Source: Ambrosia x helenae (Eukaryota; Streptophyta; Magnoliopsida; Asterales; Asteraceae). Taken from it: a stretch of 64,000 nucleotides of DNA. The notes below the pieces were generated by a model. That model had not been told where the DNA came from and searched no databases. It worked only from the letters and a program-made list of their open reading frames with translations. How positions within the stretch are numbered: the stretch's first letter is position 1; every line of letters begins with the position of its first letter. Positions 34,962-45,898 of this stretch are shown piece by piece. A program made the position numbers and the translations under genes. The stretch is from NCBI GenBank assembly GCA_030844895.1, contig CM061231.1, positions 150,264,165 through 150,328,164 of the forward strand, in the 5' to 3' direction.

Positions 34962-35846
34962 ACGTCGGGACCGGTAACGACCCAGACCGTTTCAACCTGA
35001 CCCGTCTCGTAGCGACCCGGACTGTTTTGACCCGTCCGGTCCTGCTGGCGACCCGGACCGTTTCGACCCAACCGGGCCCGGTAACGAGCCATATCGTTTC
35101 TACCTGACCCGTCCGGTAGCGACCGGGACCATTTCGACCCGGCCGGGCCCGGTAGCGACCTGGACCATTTTGACCCGACCGGGCCCGGTAACGACCCAGA
35201 CCGTTTCAACCTGACCCGTCCAGTAACGACCCGGCCGGGCCCGGTAGCGACTCGGACTGTTTCGACCCGGTCGGGCCCGCTAGCGACTCGGACTGTTTTG
35301 ACCCGGTCGGGCCCGATAAGGACCCTGACCGTTTCAACCTGACTCGTCCCGTAGCGACCCGGACCGTTTCGACCCAACCGGGCATGGTAACGACCCAAAA
35401 CGTTTCAACCTGACCCGGACCGTTTCAACCCGGCCGGGCCCGCTAGCTACCCGGACTGTTTCGACCCGGCCGGGCCCCTAGCGACCCGGACTGTTTTGAC
35501 CTGACCGGGCCCGATAAGGACCCAGACCGTTTCAACCTGACCCGTCCCGTAGCGATCCAGACCGTTTCGACCCGGCCGGGCCCGGTAGCGACCCAGAATC
35601 CCAGACCGTTTTGACCCGACCGGGCCCGGGAACGACCCACACCGTTTCAACCTGACCCGTCCCATAGCGACCCAGACTGTTTCGACCCGGCCGAGCCCGG
35701 TAGCGACCTGAACCGTCTCGACCCGACCGGGCCCAGTAACGACCCAGACCGTTTCAACCTGACCCGTCCGGTAGCGACCCGGACCGTTTCGACCCGGTTG
35801 TGCCCGGTAGCGACCCTGACTGTTTCAACCCGGCCAGGCCCGCTAG
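34962..35846. repeat. GC-rich minisatellite, unit about 37-40 bp
   Basis: About 23 degenerate copies of a unit containing CGACCCGGACCGTTTCGACC and GGCCGGGCCCGGTAG, alternating with a variant AACCTGACCCGTC. It is strongly GC- and CpG-rich within AT-rich surroundings. Open frames across it are a by-product of the repeat. It ends in CGCTAG immediately before the palindrome. Confidence 0.92.
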
Positions 35847-36605
35847 TATATATTAAAATGTAATGTCGGTGGTATTTACACCACCGACCACCCCTCCAGT
35901 TTTATGCAATGACAACTTCAACCCTTCTCTTTTTCTCTATCCTCCAAGTTGTTTCATCACAAGAATAATATGCATGCTCTAAATTCCAATCCGTTTAACT
36001 CCCTAGGCAGCGACACCACTCAAAACTAGCTATCGCACACCCCACCGTCGGTTACAAAGCTAACACGCGGGTTTTTTTTATCTGAAGTGGAAACGTTGGA
36101 CTGGCACTCGAACCACCACAGCACAACCGGATACTACCACCACAACCGCCCTGAAAAACCAAATCTCAGCCTCTTATTAACTACAGTGCCGCACCACTGA
36201 ACCCATAGCCCCTATCCACAATCATCACTGGTAACACTTTTCTCGGGGATCGGTACAGGCTTTTCCGGCGGAAATGTGGGGTTTTTTTCTCGCACTAATC
36301 TAAACAGTTATAACCCTAGCCCGGTCTTTTCCGGTGACAGTGGTGATGGGTTTTGTATAGATAGAGAAATTAGAAGTACGATGGTGGTGGGTTACGTGGA
36401 TAGCCGGCCGGTGGTGGCGACTGATGGCGGTAATGTGGTGTGGTCCTGGTCACCGGCTATTCCTTTTTTCCTCTAGATCCATTGAGCACATTTCTCCCTC
36501 ACACACAATTGTCTATTTATTTCTCTCTCTAAAATTGCATTGATGTAATTGACACAATTTTTTTATGCCAGCTTCTGTGTTCCTTTCCCAATACCAAAAA
36601 TAATA

Positions 36606-37273
36606 CTACCTCCGTCCCATTAGAGTATCCGGAGTGGGGGCGGGAAAGGGGCGGGAAGGGGGGGAACACCGCCGCCGGTCCTGGCGTGAGGGGGGGGGGG
36701 GGGGGGGAGGGTGGGGGCGGGGGGCAACTCACCGGCGTGGGGCAATGGAAGTGGACACGTGGCGCTTCATGATTCGTGGGTTCTATAATGGACCGTTTGA
36801 AAAAAAATTATGTTTTTTAATTTTCTAGGTTTTTAATTTTTGTATTTTTCTAGGTTTTTATTAATTAAAAATGTTATTTTAATTACTTAAAAAAAAAAGG
36901 AAATGTCACATGTCACTCCCCCCCCCCCTTCCCCCTTCCACTCCCCACAATCCCCCCCCCCCCACACACACACAAGGGTCCCACAAGTGTCACATGGCGC
37001 TTCATCCCCCTCTTTTCCCCCACCACTCCGGATAGCCTTAGAAGTGTCTTGATTTGAAAAACACAAAGTTTTAGACATATTAAATGATTGCTTTTTTTGC
37101 TTGCTATATGACAATAATACCCTTGTCATATGTGGGTCCATTATATTCTTTGTTTATTTTAGTTGTGTTTTTAAGGGTAAATATGAAAATTGGCTAATAA
37201 TTTTTTAAAGTGAACACATGAAATGAGACAAATAAAAAAGGGAATATGGACACTTCTAATGAGACGGAGGGAG
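36606..37273. mobile_element. Stowaway-type element in the left palindrome arm
   Basis: Ends CTACCTCCGTCCCATTAG and, inverted, CTCCCTCCGTCTCATTAG, flanked by TA on both sides (36604-36605 and 37274-37275). The right palindrome arm shows the uninterrupted site at about 38337-38345. Confidence 0.88.
36623..37037. mobile_element. Tourist-like element nested in the Stowaway
   Basis: Ends GAGTATCCGGAGTGG and, inverted, GGCTATCCGGAGTGG, flanked by TTA (36620-36622 and 37038-37040), typical of PIF/Harbinger elements. The interior has long G and C homopolymers. The same family occurs at 57684-57791. Confidence 0.7.
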
Positions 37274-39037
37274 TATCAATTTAATTTTGTTTAAGCTTTA
37301 TGTATTTTTTGTTAAGAAAACATGTACTATTTAATAGTCATTAATTATCATTTTCTATAATATCATTATAAAAAAGATTGTTATACCAAATCAACCAACT
37401 CAAATTTTATTTATGATACGTTATATGTGTTGGTTTATATTAATACGCAGTAGATTTTCATTTTTAAAAATCAGATTTTGCAATATTTTTTCATGTTTAT
37501 TTTTATGTATCTTTTCAAGTGATATATGTTTTTGACGTATATTTTTTTCAGAAATAATTTGTGTCAAATATCTAATGACATAAATTCGAATTATTTTATG
37601 TTTAGATGCCGCCGTAATCCCACTGACCAAAATACCCCTACTCTTGAATTTGCCACATTTGATCCCTACTCCACATTACACGTTTTACAAATTAACCCTT
37701 TTAGTTTCTAATATTTAACTTTGCTAATTTCTTAAGAAAAAACTATATTTTTACGTGTGCATTTTGATATATGTGACTGTATAAATACGAGTTGTTCTAC
37801 GCTTCGACATAAACTTTCTTTTTTTTTTTCTTTTGGAAAAGGAGTGATGTCAAATATAATACATTTTCATGCTTATTTTATGTGATCTTCCAGTTGGTCC
37901 ATGTTTCAACGCAAATTTTGTTCCTAACCGAGTTGAAAGCATTGTGTTTTACACTTTTTAATAATTATCATCTAAACATAAAACAACTCGAATTTATGTT
38001 CTTAGATATTTGACACAAATTATTTCTGAAAAAAATATATGTCAAAACGTATATCACCTTAAAAGATACATAAAAATAAACATGAAAAATATTGCAAATT
38101 CTGATTTTTAAAATGAAAGTCTATTGATTTAAACATTCCTAGTTACAACTTACATATACGCCAAATATGTGTTAATATAAACCAACACATATAACGTATC
38201 ATATATAAAATTTGAGTTGGTTGATTTGGTAGAACAATCTTTTTTATAATAATCTTATAGAAAATGATAATTAATGACTATTAAATACATGTTTTCTTAA
38301 CAAAAAAATACATAAAGCTTAAACAAAATTAAACTGATATTATTTTTGGTATTGGGAAAGGAACACAGAAGCTGACATAAAAAAGTTGTGTCAATTACAT
38401 CAATGCAATTTTAGATAGAGAAATAAATAGACAATTGTGTGTGAGGGAGAAAGGTGCTCAATGGATCTAGAGGAAAAAAGGAAGAGCCGGTGACCAGGAC
38501 CACACCATATTACCGCCATCAGTCGCCACCACCGACCGGGTATCCACGTAACCCACCACCACCGTACTTCTAATTTCTCTATCTATAGAAAACCCACCAC
38601 CACTGTCACCGGAAAAGACCGGGGCTAGGGTTATAACCGTTTAGATTAGTGCGAGAAAAAACCCCACATTTCCGCCGGAAAAGCCTGTACCGATCCCCGA
38701 GAAAAGTGTTACCGGTGATGATTGTGGATAGGGGCTATGGGTTCAGTGGTGCGGCACTGTAGTTAATAAGAGGCTGAGATCTGGTTTTTCAGGGCGGTTG
38801 TGGTGGTAGTATCCGGTTGTGCTGTGGTGGTTCGACTGCCAGTCCAACGTTTCCACTTCAGATAAAAAACCCGCGTGCTAGCTTTGTAACCGACGGTGGA
38901 TTTTAGAGCATACATATTATTCTTGTGATGAAACAACTTGGAGGATAGAGAAAAATGGAAGGGTTGAAGTTGTCATTGCATAAAACTGGAGGGGTGTCGG
39001 TGGTGTAAATACCACCGACATTACGTTTTAATATATA

Positions 39038-40941
39038 GATAATAGTAATTATCTTAAATAATTAAAACACAATATGTTTATTAGTTTATAAATACTAATA
39101 TTTATGATCACTCAACGATTAACGAACCGTGACAAAAAGTTTTATCACGGTGGGTCTCGAGCGGTGGGTTTCATCAGGGATTTGGTATGGGCTGAGTCAC
39201 TAACGCTGTGTGTAATCACGAGCTTGGGTGGCATTTTAGTCATGGTTATTACCCGAGTGAATGGGCTTTTGTCGGATATTAAAAACAGTAATGAGTATTT
39301 AAGTAAATGACGTATATCATAATTTGATACCGGTTAATAACATGAATTAAAATAAAAATCACAACACACCTACAGGCTTAAGTTATTCTACACAGTGTAA
39401 CAAAAATGAGAAGGGTGAGAAATGTACAAAAAACACAATAAATCATGAAATATGACACAATGGGCCACAAAATATAACACAGTGCCGAAAAATATAACAC
39501 AATGCTAAAGAAAAAGGGACACAATGAATTGAAAAATGACACAATGATGAAATAAGAAAAAAACACAATGCTACATAAAAGACACCATGATATAACGTAT
39601 ATTCTAAAAACTACAAGCTAAAACCCCAAAAAATGAAGACCTAAAAACTAACATCGTAAGGTTCGATGAGACGGTTCCAATGCCGATTGAATGAGTTCAA
39701 TCGAAGTCCGTTTGATACCCTTCCTACGACCTCCTATTTTTGTTTCACTATGTATTTGATCCTAACCCTGCCCACACCTATAATACCTTAATTAATTTAA
39801 AAGACCTTGTACTCGTATTTGCCACGAGCAACCTTGTTGGAGTCGTCTAATCCTTCACAATCAACCTGCCAAGGTACCCAACACAACGACTATAGTAAGA
39901 TACTAGTTAGGCTAGGACAAGAAATTATAAAAGAGGGTTTTTTAATGACTTTACCCATATACTTTACACATATTCTTCCTATTTAAATACCAAAGAAAAG
40001 ATAAATACATGATATCATCGAAGAACACTAAGATACTAGTGAGGCTAGGACTAAAAATCATATATAAAAGAGGGTTTTTTAATCACTCTACCCAACACTT
40101 ATTCTTCCTACTCAAATACTGACAAAGAGAAATATGTGACATCATCAAAGAACACTACAAACTTAGAGCATCTCTTAAAAGAATTGTAGCATATCGAAGC
40201 TACCAAATTGCCCACCTAGCAACATATATAACTGCATCTACACTTTCTTTTTTGGCACACTTAATTGCGAATGAATTCTCAACCCACTCCAAGATGAGAA
40301 GGGAAACGGAAGACCGCAACTTCACTTCTAATTCACCACTCTTCAACCAAAACCAAAACCTAAATCCTCACCAAAGACATAAAACTTTGGATTCTGACCC
40401 ATCACTAGACAAGAGACAAATAGTAGACGGAGGGAATATCAATCCCCTTAGCAGCTAGATTCATCCGACGATTTTCCACGACCCTCCACCCACAAATATT
40501 TATTTTCCAAGCAAAGAAGGACCCAATGCATAACTTCATCAATATGCACCCTAACCTCCTTCATCCCCCACTTACCCACAACCAAGAATTAAGACATCCC
40601 CTACATATACCAAACCCATCGACCCATTACCATTTGAAAGCGAAACAAAAGAGGGCGTGATTCAAATATAATTTTAACGATAAAATGTATATCTTATGTA
40701 GGCCAAATCCTAATCATGTTGATTTCAACTTTGTGTCTAAAATCGATTTGTCTATGGAATCTCATTTTTTAACTTCACATGTTTTAGAACACGTAGGTAT
40801 AGGTATAATAAAATTACCAACCCTTAATTACTTTATGAAACATGAAGTGGAGTGGTTTAAAGTTTTAAAATTGGATTAAAACGTAAATTTAATTATTTAA
40901 ATGTCATTAGTTTTTCAAACTGTTTTTTTATTACTTCATAT
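39038..40941. other. No gene recognised; two local repeats
   Basis: At 39420-39600 short ACACAATG motifs recur about every 20-30 bp with AAAATATAACACAATG-like context. At 39896-40165 a segment of about 133 bp (TAAGATACTAGT...AAGAGGGTTTTTTAAT) is present twice in tandem with divergence. The small open frames at 39104, 40252 and 40685 have no recognisable domains. Confidence 0.5.
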
Positions 40942-41529
40942 CATGGCCGGTTTTGAGGGGGTGCGGGGAGGACTCCCGACCCGGGCCCAATTTCTAGGGG
41001 GCACTGTGACTTACGACAGTGGCAGATAGTGGAAAAGAATTCATCGGAAAAATCTAAATGATCTGTGCATAGTGTTGGTGTTACAGGGTAGAAAAGGGGT
41101 TATTTTAAGGAAGATGGTGGCATAGTGTAAATACTAAAAAATGATGAGGGTATTATAGACAATAGAATATGACAATGTATAAAGAAAAATAACGCCTACA
41201 GTGGTGTCATCCTATTTTTTTAAGATTAACAATAACAATAATTTAAAAGTAATCCCTTATCCTCTTATTTTAATGTTGGTGCCGATTTTTTGCTCGCCTA
41301 GGCTCAAAACACTTAAGTTAAAAAAAAAAAACTTCACGGATTGGCGATGATAGCTATCGAGAACATATTGTTGGATAAAATAAACTGTGAAGAATTGATT
41401 CATCAATTTGATATAACTTTAATCGTCGTTTAACAAATATAGTTTACGTTATTTATTTCGTCAAGATCTAAAATAAGGGCACATATTTTGCGACTTGACC
41501 CGGACACTTAAATTTTCAGAGACGCCCTG
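40942..41529. mobile_element. hAT-type non-autonomous element (588 bp)
   Basis: Starts CATGGCCGGTTTTGAGG and ends TTCAGAGACGCCCTG, imperfect inverted ends of the CAGGGCCGG type. An exact 8-bp TSD CTTCATAT (40934-40941 and 41530-41537) flanks it. No coding capacity. Confidence 0.78.
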
Positions 41530-41537
41530 CTTCATAT

Positions 41538-41860
41538 TAAGTGGATCTAGATCATCTAGATGATGCTTTGAAAATAAAAACATTCTTTGTGTTACTTTTA
41601 TTTAGTATTTGTCTAGATAACACGTGATGAAGACCTTGTCATTCCACCAAGTAGTTGATATGTATGCACACTTTTATGTATGTATCATGTATGTGTGTGG
41701 GGACGTGGGGTGAGATATAGACGCGTGCGGGTTGTTGACGTGTATAGTGATGAGAGCAGCGTTACATATATGCTGGATTGCATTAAATTGTGTTTGTAAA
41801 TAGAAAACACCATTCGAATCTTGGTTCCTTTTTGGTACGTTAGAATCCAAATTCCAACTA
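41538..41860. other. Spacer, nothing recognised
   Basis: AT-rich sequence up to the target site of the LINE; no gene or repeat recognised. Confidence 0.45.
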
Positions 41861-41880
41861 TTGTGTACACAAGCTTATAT
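41861..41880. repeat. Target-site duplication of the LINE, left copy
   Basis: TTGTGTACACAAGCTTATAT, repeated exactly at 55968-55987 on the other side of the LINE. Confidence 0.95.
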
Positions 41881-41974
41881 ATATTTTTTTTTTTTTGAAT
41901 AAGCGACTTTCATAAAACACCCAAACGGGACAATATCCCAAGACGGAATATCGCCCTAAAAAAACAAAGTACAA

Positions 41975-43726
41975 TTACATAACATCAAAAGAACGCCACT
42001 TATCCCAATCCACCATACCCCCTTTCGTCCTATTGTTAAACCAAAGAAAACTAAGCGCTTTTACGTCTGCTACAATGTCCGTTACTTGAGGTTCTTGTTT
42101 GAAAAGATTTTTTCGTTTCTTGCTTTCCAAACTCTCCACGCCGAGATATAAATAATCCCCTGCAGAATTGTCTTCTTACTCGCGGAAACTGCAGCAGATT
42201 GATGCAGCTTAACCAGGTCAGCAGTTGAGAAGGCGAATATACTCGGCAATCTGCACCAGCCCGTGATCCCATTCCACACCCCAGTAATGAATCCACAACC
42301 CGTAAACGTATGCTCCGCAGTTTCCTCCATATCACCACACAACGGACAGAAAAACATCTTCAATCTGCACCCGTCTATCCTTTAACGCCACCTTCGTAGG
42401 AAGACGATTTAGAAACGCTCTCCACATGAAAATGTTGACTTTATTTGGAAGCCACTTACACCACTTGAACTCGAAATCAGACACCTGAACCAACGCTCTC
42501 TGCAGCCACCTTTTAGCGCTAGCAACTGAGAAAATCAAACTCCTGCTATCATTTCCAGACCCAGTTGTCCTCTCCATTCGCTAAAACCATCTGCTGTAAT
42601 AAGCCTTCAAGTTCTCTTTCGCTGCAAGTTCTTCTTCTGAATTAGGTGTGCAACTCCAATTCCACCGGATCAACCTTCTACCACTGACAACAACCAATCT
42701 ATCATTTACAAGCAACATTTCTTACACTCCAACGCAAACAGCGCTGGAAATACCTCTTTTCAATGCTTCATCTGTCAACCAAGGGTCAATCCAAAAACGA
42801 ATATTCATTCCATTTCCGGCTTTACCCCTCATCATACTATTAACTCCCAACCCATTAACCTTAATCTTGTTACATGTACCAACTATATTCTTCCATACCC
42901 CCGAAACATTGTTACTCACTAGCAACACACCCCACCTTCTATCCACCCCGTGTATAGAGTCAATAATTTTCCGCCACAAAGACTCCTTTTCCGTATGGTA
43001 CCTCCACACCCATTTTATCAGCAGAGCTTTGTTGTTGATCTCTAAATTTGCCAGCCCCAAACCCCCATCTTCTTTTCGTCTAGTAACCTTCTCCCATGCC
43101 ACCCAAGCGAGTTTTTAACCTCATCTGAACCTCCCCATAAGAATCTCCTCATTAATTGATCCATTTTCTGAATTACCTTAACCGGCGCCTTAAAAAGAGC
43201 AAAATAATAAGTCGGTAAACTATCGAGCACCGACCTTATCAAAGTAACTCTACCTCCAATAGAAATGGCATTAACCTTCCACTTCGACAACCGTTTTCTA
43301 AGCGTATCAACCACCGTATCCCAGTTGGAAATTCTATTCATGTTTACTCCCACTTTGATTCCCAAGTAAACAAACGGAAAATCCCCCGGTTTGCACCCCA
43401 AAGACCCCGCTTTGATATTAATCTCCTGATTGTTAACACCCACACCATATAATACTGATTTCTGAATATTAATCTGCAGACCCGACACCAGGTGGAAAAT
43501 GCGAAGGATACGCCTTAAATTAGCAAAATTGAAATCCGACCACTCGCCCATTATCATAGCATCATCCGCGTATAGCAAATGGGAAAGCACCGGACCGTCT
43601 CTAGGTAATCTCACACCATCAAACGCCCCTATGTGACAAGCCTTTTTAACTAGCCCCGCAAACGCCTCCATCAAAATAATGAAAAGAAAAGGAGAAATCG
43701 GGTCTCCTTGACGTATACCTTTCTGA
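41975..43726 (-). pseudogene. LINE ORF2, C-terminal part (RT end and zf-RVT)
   Basis: Resumes at QKGIRQGDPISPFLF just left of element B. It carries the RT catalytic motif YADD (about 43563-43574), PFVYLGIKVGVNMNR, WKVNAISIGGRVTLIRSVL and then the C-terminal zinc-binding segment WRAFLNRLPTKVALKDRRV ... CPLCGDMEETAEHTF. It ends WDKWRSFDVM and stop (41975-41977). Frames change at about 43080, 42720 and 42350, and a stop lies near 42583, so it is not translatable in one piece. It continues 52293-54178 across the gypsy insertion. Confidence 0.9.
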
Positions 43727-43731
43727 CAGTC

Positions 43732-45643
43732 TGTAACACCCGAAAACCAAAATCTAGTTTATCACAATATTAACTTAGAAAAGGGAACGGGTTAAGTAGG
43801 GATATTGTTAATCACTACTAAATAAATAAAAACCCAAGTAGTAGGTTGGTGCCTTGAATTGTGGAATAAAAACTCCAAGGGCCATTTCTGCCAATAGACC
43901 AAAGATTATTAATATTAATAATAAAACAAAAAAAAAAAACTAATATTATGTGGGTTGGTGATCAGGGGATCGACCAAAACACCACAAAACACACTCCATA
44001 ACACACACTACTCTTCTTCACCCCTTTTGAAGCTAAATCTTGCTTGTTAAGGGGTTAATCCAACTGCATGTGGGCTTAATCAACTCAATAAACTCAAGTA
44101 AGCATCTAGGTATCACTTGTTCTATCTAGATTGTTGTTTTATAACTCATTTATGATGAATAAGATTTTTAGGGTTCTTGATTGGAAACGAATTTATGAAC
44201 TTTAAGGAACCTAATGAGAAAGGGATACCTTGAAGTCTTGTAAATTTTGCTCCATATGAATCACCTAACCCTAGAACATAAGAATTTGGGGAAACTAGGG
44301 TGTTATGGATTGGTTCCCTCAAGAAGGGTGAAACAACCCTTAATAACCCTATATAATTACTTGAACAACTTGAAATTGTGAATTATTGGCCATTAGCAAT
44401 AATAAAATAACACCTTGTAATAAGATTATGAGGTGGGTAGTGAGTGGTTGTTTGACCCATTTGGCTAGATTAATTGGGTGAAAAATCATGTATGTTAAGT
44501 GTTTGATTAAATGCTCAAAAGAAATTACTTGTATGGAAATCCATAAAAGTAATGGGATTATTAATGAAATGTGCTAAATTGGTGATCATACCACTAATTG
44601 TATTGACAAACACTTGGATATTCATCTAGGTGAATCAAGTGGAAGTCTTGAAGTCAAGAGCGAAACGGATACTCGTCAAAAGGGAAAGCTTTGAGGTACG
44701 TTCGCCTACATTCATTCGTGTTATAACTTGTTTAGAATACTTACAAATTGCCATGATAAAAGGATATGTAGATTAGCATGTTGATATGAAAACGGATAAC
44801 ATGAACGCATAAATGATAAGTGGTCCCTAAGGACCCGAAACATGAAACTTGCTTAGACGCAAGCGAATCGTGGGCGCAATTCGTACAATGTGTATGAAGC
44901 CTATCGACCATAACGCGAACGACATCCATTGACGACCCAAACGGGTCAAATGGATGAGAAACTAAGCTTGGAAAGCGATAAAAGGGAATAAGACCGAGGC
45001 ATAAACTATCCCGTGCGGATAGTAGAGCCCGAGGCATCTCTAAACACTCTTAAACCGAGGCGAATACGACCCGGGAAGGGGTTGTAGGGGCCAAGGTAGC
45101 GAAATTTGGCTTAAACCAAGAGTTAGGCTGTGAAAAAGGAAGAAAACTGCATCTGGAACTTTCGAGCGGCCGCTCGGCCCCTTCGAGCGGCCGATCAAAC
45201 TTTCTGAGAGAATCTGGAGTTTGCCCGCGCGCTTTCGAGCGGCCGCGCGCCGAGCCCGCGCGAAACGCCCAGTGTGTTCTTTTTGATCGTTTATCCAATT
45301 TTAAGGCTTCCTAACGTTATCTAACTCCGTTTGATGTACGTGTAACAGGTTGGGGATACGATGAACCTCCGGATGGAAGATCAAGCAACCGAAACAAACC
45401 GAATGCGTGCTTTGGAACGTCTTTTGTAGGAACTAGTCATAACTTAGTTTAGTTAAACGATGTCTCTTGTTTCCGCTGTGTTGTTTAAAAATACTAATTG
45501 GTTGTTGTAAACTCAACCCCATCCGGTTCCTTTTGAATGTGAAATGTAATGGTACTTAGGTGGTAATCGGTAATTAGTAAATAAGTCGTGATTAAACCCA
45601 CTTAAAAGCCTTAATTATAACATCGTAGGGGTAGGGTCTTACA
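43732..45643 (+). repeat. 5' LTR of element B (1912 bp)
   Basis: TGTAACACCCGAAAACC...GTAGGGTCTTACA. A GC-rich block at 45162-45260 contains three TTCGAGCGGCCG copies within AT-rich sequence. The small open frames at 44741-45037 and 45050-45298 recur in the other LTR and are not genes. Confidence 0.97.
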
Positions 45644-45645
45644 AG

Positions 45646-45658
45646 TGGTATTCAGAGC
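45646..45658 (+). promoter_or_regulatory. Primer-binding site of element B
   Basis: TGGTATTCAGAGC two bases after the 5' LTR, close to the initiator-Met-tRNA 3' complement TGGTATCAGAGC usual in plant gypsy elements, with one extra T. Confidence 0.75.
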
Positions 45659-45898
45659 CAAAGGTTTTCGTTCGGTTTGAAGCTTGATCAAGAAATCCGG
45701 AGAAACAATACCCCAACTCGGTAAGCAACAACATAAGTCGAGTTAGATATACAATCTTAATTGTTTGAAACAACTAAAGCATAAGTCGAATCATGAAAAG
45801 CGAATCATAAGGCATGCTCATAAGGCGTTAACATATGCATTATGAGACAACAGAGAATAACGAAATGTGAATGAACTTGCCTTATTGCAGTAAACAAA

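Larger units (their letters stand above)
35847..39037. mobile_element. Large foldback palindrome, arms about 1.07 kb
   Basis: The left arm, 35847-37608 (about 1092 bp after removing a 670-bp Stowaway insertion), is the inverse of the right arm, 37969-39037. The unpaired centre is 37609-37968. The tips read TATATATTAAAA(T/C)GTAATGTCGG, followed by an inverted repeat GTCGGTGG...CCACCGAC. The right tip continues TATAGA|T, exactly a minus-strand Helitron 5' end; the left tip is preceded by CTAG. No TSD was found. No coding region recognised, although part of each arm has a GC-rich, stop-poor stretch (36060-36470) that could be captured gene sequence. Confidence 0.85.

Noticed and set aside
34937..35665. 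Open frames of up to 153 codons on the minus strand in the minisatellite
   Set aside because: The translation is a degenerate repeat of Arg/Gly/Val/Pro caused by the GC-rich array; no domain, start context or splice signals.
40252..40879. Two small plus-strand open frames (68 and 64 codons)
   Set aside because: No domain, no splice partner, AT-rich composition as in the non-coding surroundings.
44741..45298. Open frames repeated at 51385-51942
   Set aside because: LTR sequence of element B in antisense; no protein signature.
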